Shown: positions 28,871 through 38,619, counted from the stretch's first letter. The stretch: 64,000 nucleotides of DNA from Sulfurifustis variabilis (GCF_002355415.1 NZ_AP014936.1:2170001-2234000); one strand, 5' to 3'. The notes: generated from the letters alone by a model not told the origin. Program-made: numbers and translations.

Positions 28871-30568
28871 TCACGCCGTCGGCTGGCCGGGGCGCATCGT
28901 CCCGCCGTGCACCGGCATGCCGCTTCCGCGCGTGAAGACGGCCGAGAGGTAGTCGGGCGGCTCGACGCCGATCAGCTGGTAGAGATTCGCCAGATGGTCG
29001 CGGTACAGCCGCTCGAAGTCGCTCACGGTGGCCGCCGGATTGTAGTCGCCGAACCACCAGAACCAGTCCGATCCCTCGCATACGGCGAGTTGCACCTCGG
29101 CGCGCGCCAGCGTCTCCGGCTTCAGCCGCGACCGCGCCGCCTGGAACGCGCGGGCCGCGTCGGTCAGCATGTCCCAGCCCCGGTTCTTGTCCCGGTCGCC
29201 GATCCAGGTCGAGAACGTCCCGTATACCCAGCTCCCGGCCACCAGCGGCGGGAGCGTCCGCGGCTCGAGCCCCAGGCAATCCTGGAACGTCGTGAGCCGG
29301 ATGCGCGGGTGCTCCGCCAGCCGGGCATAGAGCCCGTTCAGAAAGTAGTAGCCGTTCTCCGGGTAGTGCTCCCAGGCGTTTTCGCCGTCCAGGATGATCG
29401 AGACGACGCGCTCCGGGTGGTCCTTCGCGTGCTCGGCGATCGACTCGAGATGGTGCACGAGGTTCGCGACCGCGTCGTCGGCATGCCACGTCGCGTAGGT
29501 GAACCCGATGAGATCGGAGAGCCCGTCGTCGCGGAAGAAGGCGCTCACACCCTTGGCCGTGGCGTGTCGGCGGTATAGCCACCCGTCCTTCGCGCCGTGG
29601 ATGTTCTCGCCGGCGCGCGCGAGCGTGTGGCGCAGCACTCCCTCCCCCGTTGCCGCCCAGCGGAAACCGGACTCGGCGAGCAGGTCCAGCGCGGCGTCGC
29701 TCACGCCGCCTTCGGCCGGCCAGCAACCGGTGGGCGCGAAGCCGAAGTGCTGCGCGAAGGTGTCGATGCCGCGTCGCACGTGCCAGCGCGCGCGTTCGAC
29801 GCCGTCCGGATAACGTTCCAGCAGCGGAAGCGGGGCGTCCGGCTGGGCGTCATGCGCGCTCTTCAGATCCACGAGCAGCGGGAGGATCGGGTGCGCATAC
29901 GGCGTGGTGGAAAGCTCGACCTGCCCGCGCTCGGCCAACCGGCGATAGCGGCCGATCACGCCGGCAAGCAGCTCTCCGATCACCGTAAGCAGCTCGCGCC
30001 GGTCGTGAAGCGTGTAACCCCCGGCCTTCTCGATGAGCCGCCGCACGCGTGCATCCGAGCGCCGTACGGTCTCGCCGAGCCAGGCGAGGTGGTGCCATAC
30101 CACGAGATCGACGAGGAACTGCTCCGACAGATAGACCGAGGAGCTCGGATGCTCGATCAGCCACCGCGCCATCTCGGCGAGGTGCTGGTAGGCTGGAAAG
30201 CGCGCGATCATGCGCGTCTCGTTCGCGCGCAGGCAGGCCTTGATGAGCGGCAGTCGCGCCTCCGGATCGACCGGCAGCGCCACTTGCGTGAGCGCGCACA
30301 GGACGTCGTCGCGGATGGCGCGGCTGTTTTCGAGAAAGCCGGAGACCTGCGCCGCGTAGTCGGCGATCTGCTCGAGCAGGATGGGCGCGAAGTTCACGAC
30401 CGCCCTGGCGTTCGGGTGCGCCTCGAGGTGCGCGGCCATGTCCACGTAGTCCTTCAGCACGTGGAGGTAGACCCAGGGCAGCTGGTACTCCCCGCTGATG
30501 AGATCGCGGTACTGCGGCTGGTGCATGTGCCAGGCGAGGATTACCTTCAGTCGCTCACCGTCCGCCAT
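28871..30568 (-). CDS. Glycoside hydrolase family 57 alpha-amylase/glucanotransferase-like
   Basis: 565-aa GH57 enzyme acting on alpha-glucans. 'LAWHMHQPQYRD' is conserved motif 1. The putative nucleophile Glu is in 'GCWPAEGGVS' (about residue 280) and the acid/base Asp in 'IILDGENAWEHYPENG' (about 395). 'SDWFWWFGDYNPAA' is also a family string. Activity (amylase, 4-alpha-glucanotransferase or other) cannot be fixed. ATG at 30568 with GGGAGG 6 bp upstream. This start region is duplicated upstream by the repeat structure at 30544-30772. Transcribed in the same direction as glgC, which lies upstream. Confidence 0.9.
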   Translation of the reverse strand: MADGERLKVILAWHMHQPQYRDLISGEYQLPWVYLHVLKDYVDMAAHLEAHPNARAVVNFAPILLEQIADYAAQVSGFLENSRAIRDDVLCALTQVALPVDPEARLPLIKACLRANETRMIARFPAYQHLAEMARWLIEHPSSSVYLSEQFLVDLVVWHHLAWLGETVRRSDARVRRLIEKAGGYTLHDRRELLTVIGELLAGVIGRYRRLAERGQVELSTTPYAHPILPLLVDLKSAHDAQPDAPLPLLERYPDGVERARWHVRRGIDTFAQHFGFAPTGCWPAEGGVSDAALDLLAESGFRWAATGEGVLRHTLARAGENIHGAKDGWLYRRHATAKGVSAFFRDDGLSDLIGFTYATWHADDAVANLVHHLESIAEHAKDHPERVVSIILDGENAWEHYPENGYYFLNGLYARLAEHPRIRLTTFQDCLGLEPRTLPPLVAGSWVYGTFSTWIGDRDKNRGWDMLTDAARAFQAARSRLKPETLARAEVQLAVCEGSDWFWWFGDYNPAATVSDFERLYRDHLANLYQLIGVEPPDYLSAVFTRGSGMPVHGGTMRPGQPTA

Positions 30569-30710
30569 GCCTGCCCTCCCTGGCGTGACCGCATCGGTTT
30601 CGTCCGGCTCCGGCCCGCACTTCCGTGTGCGGGCGCTCGGCGGCGCGAAGACACGTTAAGTGTCTTCGCGAATGCCCCGCCTCGCCCTTCAGTCGCTCAC
30701 CGTCCGCCAT
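30555..30710 (-). CDS. Possible 51-aa leader ORF created by the duplication upstream of GH57
   Basis: The upstream duplicate carries the same ribosome site (GGGAGG) and ATG as the GH57 gene. From the ATG at 30710 it encodes MADGERLK, identical to the GH57 N-terminus, then reads through the hairpin element and stops at 30555, 14 bp inside GH57. Translation would thus end at the real start codon, allowing coupling or interference. Likely not a functional protein. The existence of the frame is certain; its use is not. Confidence 0.3.
   Translation of the reverse strand: MADGERLKGEAGHSRRHLTCLRAAERPHTEVRAGAGRNRCGHAREGRHGGR
30614..30685. repeat. 72-bp double-hairpin repeat element, copy 1
   Basis: First hairpin: CCCGCAC / GTGCGGG with a 6-nt loop. 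Second hairpin: CGCGAAGACAC / GTGTCTTCGCG (11 bp) around the loop GTTAA. It matches 44771-44842 at 64 of 72 positions. Two of the differences are compensatory pairs in the second stem. REP/BIME-like in design; no RAYT transposase gene is in the window. Confidence 0.85.
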
Positions 30711-30775
30711 GCCTGCCCTCCCTGGCGTGACCGCATCGGTTTCGTCCGGCTCCGGCCCGGACTTCCGTGTGCCGC

Positions 30776-32044
30776 TCAGCGGACATGGTGCAGCGACTGA
30801 CCGAGCATCTCCGGCGTGACGAGGACGATGCCGCGGGGGCTGATGAAGTAGCGCTTGGCGTCCTCCTCGGTGTTCTCTCCGATGACGGTGCCGGCGGGCA
30901 GACGGCATCCCTTGTCGATGACCGCGCGGCGGATGCGGCAGCCGCGCTCGATCTCGACGTTCGGCAGGACCACGGAATCGGTCACGCTCGCGTCGGAGTC
31001 GACGCGCACGTTCGAAAACAGCAGCGAGTGGCGCACGACGGCGCCGCAGATGATGCAACCTCCCGAGACCATCGAATTGACGGCGAGCCCCAGCCGGTCC
31101 TCCTCGTCGTATATGAACTTGGCCGGCGGGAGCTGCTCCTGATAGGTCCAGATCGGCCAGGCGGTATCGTAGAGGTTCAGGTCCGGAACCGCGTCGGCAA
31201 GCTCGAGGTTCGCGAGCCAGAAGGCGTCGACGGTGCCCACGTCGCGCCAATAGCCTCGCTGTCCGCTCTGCACGTCCCGGAACGGATACGCGATGACGCG
31301 GTACTTCTCGAGCGCCGCCGGAATGATGTCCTTGCCGAAGTCGTGCGCCGACTTCGGGTTGTCGGCGTCCTTGATGAGCTGCTCGATCAGGAACGCGGTG
31401 TTGAACACGTAGATGCCCATCGAGGCGAGCGCCAGCTCCTCGCTTCCCGGTATCGGCTTCGGGTGCTCGGGCTTCTCCTGGAACTCGACGATGCGCCCGC
31501 CTTCGCCCACGGCGACGATCCCGAAGTCGCGCCCCTCGTGCACCGGCACCTCGATGCAGCCGACGGTGAGATCGGCCTGACGCTCGACGTGGAACGCGAT
31601 CATCGGACCGTAGTCCATCTTGTAGATGTGGTCGCCCGCGAGTATCAGCACGAAATCGGGGCCGTGATTGCGGATGATGTCGAGGTTCTGGTAGACGGCA
31701 TCCGCCGTGCCGAGGTACCAGGACGGCTGAATTCGCTGCTGCGCGGGCATGAGCTCGACGAACTCGCCGAACTCGCCGCGCAGGAAACCCCAGCCCTTCT
31801 GGATGTGCTGGATGAGCGAGTGGGCCTTGTACTGCGTGAGCACGCCGATCCGGCGGATGCCGGAGTTGATGCAGTTCGAGAGGGGAAAGTCGATGATGCG
31901 GAACTTGCCGCCGAACGGGACGGCCGGCTTCGCGCGCCAGTTCGTGAGGTCCTTCAGACGCGAGCCGCGCCCGCCGGCGAGGATGAGCGCCAGCGTGTTG
32001 CGCGTGAGGCGGCTGACAAAGCGCTCGGTGTGCACTGTTTTCAC
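30776..32044 (-). CDS. glgC: Glucose-1-phosphate adenylyltransferase (ADP-glucose pyrophosphorylase)
   Basis: Makes ADP-glucose, the donor for glycogen synthesis; normally allosterically controlled. '[30 protein letters not shown]' region at the N-terminus (nucleotide and effector site), 'GTADAVYQN', '[12 protein letters not shown]', then a C-terminal left-handed beta-helix part ('[19 protein letters not shown]'). The GTG at 32044 has GGAGG 9 bp upstream and gives 422 aa, close to the E. coli 431. Upstream in-frame starts (32119, 32140) would add an Arg-rich stretch unlike the family. Divergent from glgA. Confidence 0.95.
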   Translation of the reverse strand: MKTVHTERFVSRLTRNTLALILAGGRGSRLKDLTNWRAKPAVPFGGKFRIIDFPLSNCINSGIRRIGVLTQYKAHSLIQHIQKGWGFLRGEFGEFVELMPAQQRIQPSWYLGTADAVYQNLDIIRNHGPDFVLILAGDHIYKMDYGPMIAFHVERQADLTVGCIEVPVHEGRDFGIVAVGEGGRIVEFQEKPEHPKPIPGSEELALASMGIYVFNTAFLIEQLIKDADNPKSAHDFGKDIIPAALEKYRVIAYPFRDVQSGQRGYWRDVGTVDAFWLANLELADAVPDLNLYDTAWPIWTYQEQLPPAKFIYDEEDRLGLAVNSMVSGGCIICGAVVRHSLLFSNVRVDSDASVTDSVVLPNVEIERGCRIRRAVIDKGCRLPAGTVIGENTEEDAKRYFISPRGIVLVTPEMLGQSLHHVR

Positions 32045-32157
32045 GCCATGCCCCCTCCGCCGTTCCGTCGATGCCCGCTTCCCGCGGCACTCGTTTGTCG
32101 CCGCTTTTGACTTTACCATAACGCGCCCGCAGCGAGACACCGGGCGATTCCCGACGC

Positions 32158-33624
32158 ATGCACAAGACTTTGTTCGTCACGAGCGAGGCCCACCCGCTTA
32201 TGAAGACCGGCGGGCTCGGCGACGTGTGCGGGAGCCTTCCGCGCGCGCTCCGTGCGATCGGCGTGGACGTCCGCCTGATGATGCCCGCATACCGCGACGC
32301 CAAGGCCGCCGCGGGCCGGCTGCGCCCCGTCGCGCGCGTCGCCGTGCCGCGTCTTCCGGAACCGGCGACCCTGCTCGAAGGCACGCTTCCCGGCACTCGC
32401 GTGCCGGTATGGCTCGTGGACTACCCGCCCGCCTTCGACCGGCCCGGCGACCCGTACCTCGACCCGCAGGGTCAACCGTGGTACGACAACGCGCCGCGCT
32501 TCGCGCTGCTCGCGCGCGTGGCCGTGGCCGTGGCGCGGGGCGAAGCGACGCTCCCGTGGAAACCGGACGTCGTGCACTGCCACGACTGGCAGACCGGTCT
32601 CGTGCCCGCGTTGCTCGCCCTCGAGCGCGAACGGCCCGCGTCGGTCTTCACCATTCACAACCTCGCGTACCAGGGGCTGTTCCCGGCCGACATGTTCGGT
32701 TCGCTCGGTCTGCCCGCGTCGCTCTGGTCCCTCGCCGGTCTCGAATTCCACGGCCAGATGTCGTTCATCAAAGGGGGGCTCGCCTACGCCGACCGCTTGA
32801 ACGCCGTGAGCCCCACCTACGCCCGCGAGATCCAGACGCCGGCGCTCGGCTGCGGCCTGGACGGCCTCTTGCGCCATCGCGCCGACCGGCTGTCCGGCAT
32901 TCTCAACGGCATCGACGTCAACGTGTGGAATCCGGCGCGCGATCCTCACATCGCCGCGCCGTACTCGCGCACGCGCTTCGACGGCAAGCGAATCAACAAG
33001 CGCGCGCTCCAGGAAATGTGCGGACTGCCAAACGAGCCGCTCACCCCCCTGCTCGGCATGGTCGGTCGGCTGGTCGAACAGAAGGGCGTGGATCTCGTGC
33101 TCGGCGCCTGGCCCGCGCTCGCGCGGCGCGGCTGCCAGCTCGTGGTGCTCGGAACGGGCGAATCCGCGTACGAGGACGCATGGCGTCGCGAGCGCGGGCG
33201 GCACCCTGCGCAGCTCGCCGTGAAGATCGGCTACGACGAGGCGCTCGCGCACCGCATCGAGGCCGGTGCGGACATCTTTCTCATGCCGTCGCGCTTCGAG
33301 CCATGCGGGCTCAATCAGATGTACAGCCTGCGCTACGGCACGCCGCCCGTGGTGCGGCGGATCGGCGGCCTCGCCGATACGGTCGAGGACGCGAACGAGG
33401 ACAACCTCGCGAGCGGGCGCGCCACCGGCTTCGTGTTCGACGAGGAGCGCCCGGAAGCGCTCGTCGCCGCCGTGGAACGGGCGCTCGCGCTGAGCAAGCA
33501 GCCTGACCGCTGGCGCCGGCTGGTGCACACGGGCATGCGGCAGGACTTCAGCTGGGAAAGGAGCGCGCGCGCGTACGTCCGCCTCTACGACATGGCGACG
33601 GAACAGCGGGACCGGTCGGTCTGA
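32158..33624 (+). CDS. glgA: Glycogen synthase (ADP-glucose type, GT5)
   Basis: Adds glucose from ADP-glucose to alpha-1,4-glucan ends. 488 aa. '[20 protein letters not shown]' has the substrate-binding KTGGL. '[16 protein letters not shown]', '[14 protein letters not shown]' and '[21 protein letters not shown]' (with the catalytic-site Glu) complete a normal GT5. ATG at 32158. The glgC/glgA gap (113 bp) should hold divergent promoters; a TTGACT at 32106 has no convincing partner. Confidence 0.97.
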   Translation: MHKTLFVTSEAHPLMKTGGLGDVCGSLPRALRAIGVDVRLMMPAYRDAKAAAGRLRPVARVAVPRLPEPATLLEGTLPGTRVPVWLVDYPPAFDRPGDPYLDPQGQPWYDNAPRFALLARVAVAVARGEATLPWKPDVVHCHDWQTGLVPALLALERERPASVFTIHNLAYQGLFPADMFGSLGLPASLWSLAGLEFHGQMSFIKGGLAYADRLNAVSPTYAREIQTPALGCGLDGLLRHRADRLSGILNGIDVNVWNPARDPHIAAPYSRTRFDGKRINKRALQEMCGLPNEPLTPLLGMVGRLVEQKGVDLVLGAWPALARRGCQLVVLGTGESAYEDAWRRERGRHPAQLAVKIGYDEALAHRIEAGADIFLMPSRFEPCGLNQMYSLRYGTPPVVRRIGGLADTVEDANEDNLASGRATGFVFDEERPEALVAAVERALALSKQPDRWRRLVHTGMRQDFSWERSARAYVRLYDMATEQRDRSV

Positions 33625-33807
33625 GGCCCGGGACCGCCGCTGCACGGTCGCGGTGCGCGTCCCGGAAGACCGGGAACTCGAAATGGAATTACACGCACCA
33701 CCGTGGCGCCCCGGTGGACGCGGCATCGACCGCCATCGACGCCTTTATGCGCGCGTGTCCCGGCCTTACACTGGCACCCGAACGCAAAGGATGACCGCCG
33801 GCCACCG

Positions 33808-34704
33808 ATGAAGTCGAAAACCGTCAAGGCACTGCGCGCGCTCGCCAAGGAGCGCGGCATCAAGGGCTACTCGAAGCTCTCGAAAGAAGAGCTGCTGCGC
33901 CGCCTGCAGACCACCGAGCCACGCCCGTCTCCGGCCGCCGAGACGAAAGCGTACGCTGCCGGAACGGAGGCGACGCCTCCGCCGAAGAGCGAACGACCGG
34001 TCGCACGACCCGCGGCCGAGCGGTCCGAGGACACGGGTTATCGGAAGGAGACCCCGCCCTGGTGGGAGCCGTCCCAGCCGGCCGCGAGACAGACCGACAC
34101 CTTTTCTTCCGAGGAGGAACGGGTCGAGGGCGCGAAGTACACGCTGCCCCCGGGGAGCGCGGCGGGGACCGGTCCCGCCACCGATCTGGGCGAGGACATC
34201 GACCGCCTGCCCGCGTTGCGCGAACCCGTGCTGTGCCTCCTGCCGCAGAAACCCGGGATTCTTCACGCCTACTGGGTTCTCCCCGACGGGGCGCCGGCCG
34301 GCCGCGACCTCAAGCTTCGGCTGTGCCGCAGCGAGCGCGACCGCCTCGACGTGTGGGAGGAGCTGCCGCTGCCCGCCGAGCACGGGAGCTGGTACTTCCA
34401 CGTCCCGGACAGTCTTCAAAACCACGAGGTGGTGCTCCAGCTCGGCTACTACCGCGACCGCGACTTCGTGAGCGCCATCCATCGCGGCATCGCGCGCATC
34501 CCGAGCCTCTACGCATCGACGAGCACCGATCGCTGGTGGTGGATCGCGGAGGAGGATTTCCGGCGTCTGTACCTGAACGCCGGCGGCTTCGAAGCCGGTG
34601 TCCGCCGCTACGGCTGGGCGGCCTCTGTGGGAAGCCCCGGCGCCCCGCCACCGGGACCCGGCGAAGAACGGCTCGGCTGGCCCGGCGGCGTGAGCAGCCG
34701 GTAG
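33808..34704 (+). CDS. DUF4912 protein with N-terminal SAP/Rho-N-like helix pair
   Basis: 298 aa, soluble. Residues about 1-36 ('VKALRALAKERGIKGYSKLSKEELLRRL') form a LEM/SAP/Rho-N-like two-helix motif of the sort that often binds nucleic acid. About 90 Pro/Ala/Glu-rich residues follow as a linker. Then a DUF4912 domain (about 120-260: 'LCLLPQKPGILHAYWVLPDG', 'GSWYFHVPDSLQNHEVVLQLGYY'), an Ig-like fold often encoded beside GH57 enzymes. Here it precedes the GH57 branching-enzyme gene by 80 bp. ATG at 33808 is chosen over an upstream start at 33703. A role in glucan metabolism is inferred from position only. Confidence 0.8.
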   Translation: MKSKTVKALRALAKERGIKGYSKLSKEELLRRLQTTEPRPSPAAETKAYAAGTEATPPPKSERPVARPAAERSEDTGYRKETPPWWEPSQPAARQTDTFSSEEERVEGAKYTLPPGSAAGTGPATDLGEDIDRLPALREPVLCLLPQKPGILHAYWVLPDGAPAGRDLKLRLCRSERDRLDVWEELPLPAEHGSWYFHVPDSLQNHEVVLQLGYYRDRDFVSAIHRGIARIPSLYASTSTDRWWWIAEEDFRRLYLNAGGFEAGVRRYGWAASVGSPGAPPPGPGEERLGWPGGVSSR

Positions 34705-34784
34705 ACGAATGACGCCCTTCACGGTGCCCTCCACTCCCTCCGGCACGGCCTGAGGGAGGAAAACCGAACAGCCGTCTTCGCACA

Positions 34785-36380
34785 GTGGACCCCAAAGGCT
34801 ACTTCGCGCTCGTCCTGCACGCGCACCTGCCGTTCGTGCGGCATCCCGAGCACGAGCGCTTCCTGGAAGAAGACTGGCTCTTCGAGGCGCTGACCGAGAC
34901 GTACCTGCCGCTGCTCGACGTGTTCGAGGGGCTGGCGCGCCGCGGCATCCACTTCCGCGTGACGATGTCGCTCACGCCCACGCTCCTCTCGATGATGACG
35001 GATCCGCTGCTCCAGTCCCGGTATGTCCGCTACCTCGACGAGCGCCTCACGGCGCTCGAAGGCGAGCGCCGTCGCACCGAGAGCGACTCGTACTACCAGC
35101 CGGTCGTTCTCTTTTATGTGGACCGTTACGAGCGGCTGCGCAGGCGCTTCCTCGAGGAGGACCGGCTCGACCCGACGCGCGCCTTCCGCCGCCTCATGGA
35201 CGCGGGCTACCTCGAGATCGTCACCTGCGGCGCGACGCACGGCTACCTCCCGCTGCTCGCGGTGAACGAAGAGAGCCTTTACGCGCAGATCTCGATGGCC
35301 GTGCGCACCCACGAACGCATCCTCGGCCGCCGCCCGCGCGGCATCTGGCTCCCGGAATGCGGTTACAAGCCCGGCATCGAGCGCATCCTCGCGGAGTTCG
35401 GAATCGATTACTTCTTTCTCGATTCGCACGGAGTCCTAAACGCCGATCCGCGACCCAGGTATGGCGTCCACCGACCCGTGCGGACGCCGACCGGCGTCGC
35501 CGCGTTCGCGCGCGACTACGAATCGTCGAAACAGGTCTGGTCGGCCGACGAGGGTTACCCGGGCGACCCCACGTATCGCGAGTTCTATCGCGACGCCGGG
35601 TTCGACGTGCACGAGCCGCACATCGCGGCGCTCCATCACGCGGGCATTCCCGGCTTCACGGGGCTCAAGTACCACCGCATCACGGGCAAGACCGACTGGA
35701 AGGAGCCGTACCACCCGGGCTGGGCACAGGAACGGGCGGCAATGCATGCGGGGCACTTCATGTTCAACCGGCAGCTCCAGGTGAGCTGGCTGACCTCGTT
35801 CCTCGACCGCCCGCCGATCGTGGTGGCGCCCTACGACGCCGAGCTTTTCGGTCACTGGTGGTTCGAGGGGCCGCAGTGGATCGATTTCCTGCTGCGCAAG
35901 ATCGCGTTCGACCAGAACGACATCAAGACGATCACGCCGGCCGAGTACCTCGACCGCTTTTCCGATCTCCAGCCCGTCGCGCCGCCCGAGTGCAGCTGGG
36001 GCGCGGGCGGCTTCCACGAGGTGTGGCTGAACGGCTCGAACGACTGGATGTACCCGCACCTGCACCAGGCGGCCGAGCGCATGAGCGGGCTGGTGCGACG
36101 CTTCCAGCACGCCGACGGCGTGCTGCGCTGGACCCTCGACCAGGCGGCGCGCGAACTGCTGCTCGCGCAGGCGAGCGACTGGGCGTTCATCATGAAGACC
36201 GGGACCGCGGTCGACTACGCCGTGCGGCGGTTCAAGACGCACATTCACCGCTTCGACCGCCTGACCTCGATGGCGGAGCAGAACGGCTACGACGAGGGAT
36301 ATCTCCGGGCGGTCGCCGAGCGGGACACGATCTTCCCGGACATGGATTACCGCATCTTCCGGTCACGGCCGCTGCTCTGA
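34785..36380 (+). CDS. GH57 1,4-alpha-glucan branching enzyme (DUF1957 family)
   Basis: 531 aa. Probably introduces alpha-1,6 branches in glycogen, replacing the GH13 GlgB, which is not in the window. 'LVLHAHLPFVRHPE' is motif 1. The nucleophile Glu is in 'GIWLPECGYKPG' (about residue 191). Asp in 'APYDAELFGHWWFEG' (about 350) is the acid/base. The C-terminal helical region ('LLLAQASDWAFIMKTGTAVDYA') is typical of GH57 branching enzymes. GTG start. Part of the glgA-DUF4912-GH57 run. Confidence 0.9.
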   Translation: MDPKGYFALVLHAHLPFVRHPEHERFLEEDWLFEALTETYLPLLDVFEGLARRGIHFRVTMSLTPTLLSMMTDPLLQSRYVRYLDERLTALEGERRRTESDSYYQPVVLFYVDRYERLRRRFLEEDRLDPTRAFRRLMDAGYLEIVTCGATHGYLPLLAVNEESLYAQISMAVRTHERILGRRPRGIWLPECGYKPGIERILAEFGIDYFFLDSHGVLNADPRPRYGVHRPVRTPTGVAAFARDYESSKQVWSADEGYPGDPTYREFYRDAGFDVHEPHIAALHHAGIPGFTGLKYHRITGKTDWKEPYHPGWAQERAAMHAGHFMFNRQLQVSWLTSFLDRPPIVVAPYDAELFGHWWFEGPQWIDFLLRKIAFDQNDIKTITPAEYLDRFSDLQPVAPPECSWGAGGFHEVWLNGSNDWMYPHLHQAAERMSGLVRRFQHADGVLRWTLDQAARELLLAQASDWAFIMKTGTAVDYAVRRFKTHIHRFDRLTSMAEQNGYDEGYLRAVAERDTIFPDMDYRIFRSRPLL

Positions 36381-36406
36381 CGGCCGCGGCGCAAACCGCC
36401 CGCGAC

Positions 36407-37369
36407 TCACGCCGTCGCCTTCCGTCTTTTCGAACGTCGGCGTCCCTTCCGCGGAAGCACGGCCCCGCCATCCGGCGGGAGCCGCTTCTCGCCGCGGTTC
36501 TTCCCGCTCGCCGCGGCGTCCTCGATCTCCGCGTTGATCTCGCCGCCCACGAGCAGGAAGAAACCGCTCAGGTACATCCACGTCAGCAGCATGATGATCG
36601 CGCCGATCGATCCGTAGGTGCGGTTGTAATCGCCGAAGTGCTCGACGTACAGGCCGAACAGCAGCGACATCGGTATCCACGCGATGACGGCGAACACGGA
36701 GCCCGGGGTGATCCAGCGCCATGCCTGCTCCACGTCCGGCGCAAAATAGTAGATAAGCGCGGCGCCCAGGATCATGAGCAGCACGATGACGGGCCAGCGG
36801 ATCAGGTTCCACGCGACGTCGAAGGCGCCGCCCACGCCCAGGCGCTCGGCAAGGAGGCCGCCGAGCTCCGGACCGAAAATCAGCAGCGCCATCGACAGGA
36901 TGATCATGACCGCGAGTCCGACCGTCAGGACAATCGCCATTCCCCGGACCTTCCAGAAGGGCCGGCTCTCGGTCACCCCGTACGCCCGGTTGAGGCTGTT
37001 CGTGATCGCGGCGAACGCGCTGGACGCCATCCACAAGGCGAGCAGGATGCCGAAGGACAGCAGCCCGCCGCGCGGCTCGGCGAGAAGCTGCTCGAGGTTC
37101 TTTTGGATCACGGCGAGCACTTGCTCGGGCACCAGGCCGGCGAGCACCTCCAGGAGCTGTCCCATCAGATCGGGAATCGGGACATAGGCCAGCAGGGCCG
37201 TCAGAAAGATGAAGAAGGGAAAGATGGCGAACAGAAAATAGAACGCGAGCTGTGCCGCGTACCCCCAAACGTCGTCCTCGTTGATCTGCCGGTAAACGCG
37301 TACGGCGAGCTGGCGCGGGCTGAGACCGCCGAGCGTCCACACCTCCAGCAGGTCCGCCTTGAGCCCCAT
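36407..37369 (-). CDS. YihY/BrkB-family inner-membrane protein
   Basis: 320 aa, six hydrophobic segments between about residues 35 and 275, and a very basic C-terminus ('RKGRRRSKRRKATA'). Family strings 'AAQLAFYFLFAIFPFFIFL' and 'ITPGSVFAVIAWIPMSLLFGLYV' identify YihY (once misnamed ribonuclease BN). Function unknown. Immediately follows the AsmA/DUF748-like gene with no gap, so co-transcribed. Confidence 0.9.
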   Translation of the reverse strand: MGLKADLLEVWTLGGLSPRQLAVRVYRQINEDDVWGYAAQLAFYFLFAIFPFFIFLTALLAYVPIPDLMGQLLEVLAGLVPEQVLAVIQKNLEQLLAEPRGGLLSFGILLALWMASSAFAAITNSLNRAYGVTESRPFWKVRGMAIVLTVGLAVMIILSMALLIFGPELGGLLAERLGVGGAFDVAWNLIRWPVIVLLMILGAALIYYFAPDVEQAWRWITPGSVFAVIAWIPMSLLFGLYVEHFGDYNRTYGSIGAIIMLLTWMYLSGFFLLVGGEINAEIEDAAASGKNRGEKRLPPDGGAVLPRKGRRRSKRRKATA

Positions 37370-38569
37370 TCAGCGCTTCTCCTTGAGCGCTTCCTTCTCT
37401 CTTTCGGTGCGCTCCTCCTCCCGCTCCCCGCGCCCGTCGCCGGGAGACGCACCCTCCCTGATCCGCTTGGCGCGCCCGGGGGCGACGCTGCCTTCGAGTC
37501 CCGGCTGCAACGCCTGCACGAAGGCGTTGCGCAGGAAGGTCGTCACCGCCTCCCAGACGCTGGTCTCGGGATTCTCGAACTTCCCGGAAAACTCGATCCT
37601 GGTCGCGAGCTGCTCCCTGGGCTCGTTCTCGAACACGTTCGCGACCAGCTTCACGAAGAAACCCTTGATGGCCTCGCCGGCGGACTTCTCCTCCTTGATC
37701 CTGAGGACGTCCAGATCCTGGACGAACGGCTTCACGTAACCCCGAAAGCCGCCGTCCTTCGCCCGGGCTTCCGCGTAGAGCGACAGTCGTCCGTCGCGCG
37801 CCTCGACCGCCAGGTGATGGCGCAGGTAGCGGTTGAGCTCGGGCAGCCGCAGGGCCTTCAGCTCGAAGGCGAGGTCGAAGGTCGGTGCGGTCGCGAACGG
37901 ATCGAGGCGCATGTTGAGATCGAAACGTCCGCTCTGCATGGCTCGTCCGTCCGCGCTCAGCGTCGCCGCGAGGCTTTCCGAGATCCGTGCGCTGTTGTTC
38001 AGGTTGCGCGCGACGAGATTGATCTCATGCAGGTAGAGATCCACGTCGGGATCGGGCGCGTCGTCCCGGAAATGAAGGTCGCCGTCGACGATCGCGAAGC
38101 GGTTCACGCGAACCGGAAGCAGCTCGCGAAACCGCTCGACGATGTCGTCGGCCGCGCGCGTCTCGTCCTTCTTGACCGGTCCGGCGAGCACGTTGATCGA
38201 CGGCCGATCGAACTCGATCTGCCCGACGAGCGCGCCGCGCAGCAGCTCGCGCCACTCGAGCGACAGGTCGACCCGCTGCGCGCTTAGGACCGGGATGCGA
38301 CGCGTGCGCTCCACCCGTTCGATCGTCGCGCCGTGGATCGTGTACGCCCCGCGCCAGAGGTGCAGGTCGACGTCCTCGATCCGCGCCTCGTAGCCGGGGA
38401 TCTCGCCCAGCTTGCGGTTCGCGTAGTCGGTGACGATACCGGGAAGCGCCACCCGCGCGCCGACGAGAATCAGCGCAAGGATCGGCAGGGCCCAGAAAAT
38501 CGGCCGGCGGATCAGCCCGCGCGGCGTGACGGCGAGCGCCATGGGCTTCCCTTGCTGGCGGAGCGCCAT
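37370..38569 (-). CDS. DUF748 (AsmA-like) membrane-anchored envelope protein
   Basis: 399 aa. One N-terminal signal anchor ('PIFWALPILALILVGARVALPG', about residues 21-42), then a long beta-rich periplasmic region with 'IEDVDLHLWRGAYTIHGATI' typical of DUF748. The tail is highly charged (Glu/Lys/Arg). Related AsmA/TamB-type proteins bridge the envelope and affect lipid or outer-membrane assembly; the role here is unknown. ATG at 38569 is chosen; a second ATG nine codons on is possible. The frame is open upstream to 38842, but that segment overlaps glk in another frame. Confidence 0.82.
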   Translation of the reverse strand: MALRQQGKPMALAVTPRGLIRRPIFWALPILALILVGARVALPGIVTDYANRKLGEIPGYEARIEDVDLHLWRGAYTIHGATIERVERTRRIPVLSAQRVDLSLEWRELLRGALVGQIEFDRPSINVLAGPVKKDETRAADDIVERFRELLPVRVNRFAIVDGDLHFRDDAPDPDVDLYLHEINLVARNLNNSARISESLAATLSADGRAMQSGRFDLNMRLDPFATAPTFDLAFELKALRLPELNRYLRHHLAVEARDGRLSLYAEARAKDGGFRGYVKPFVQDLDVLRIKEEKSAGEAIKGFFVKLVANVFENEPREQLATRIEFSGKFENPETSVWEAVTTFLRNAFVQALQPGLEGSVAPGRAKRIREGASPGDGRGEREEERTEREKEALKEKR

Positions 38570-38619
38570 TCTGGTCTCCGTTTTCCGAAGACCACAAGGC
38601 GGGCAATCCCGCGCGCGGG

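Larger units (their letters stand above)
30544..30772. repeat. Direct duplication of the GH57 start region flanking a double-hairpin element
   Basis: Sequence 30544-30630 is repeated at 30686-30772 (87 bp, one mismatch, offset 142 bp). The first 70 bp of each copy is host sequence: GH57 codons 1-8, its ribosome site and the upstream leader. The last 17 bp is the beginning of the hairpin element, complete after copy 1 (30614-30685) and truncated after copy 2 (30756-30772), directly before the glgC stop. The arrangement reads as a tandem host+element unit, one and a bit copies. Confidence 0.9.

Noticed and set aside
30614-30685. Rho-independent terminator of glgC
   Set aside because: The hairpins lack a T run, and the same element occurs after a tRNA in the same layout, so repeat origin explains it better, although an effect on termination is not excluded.
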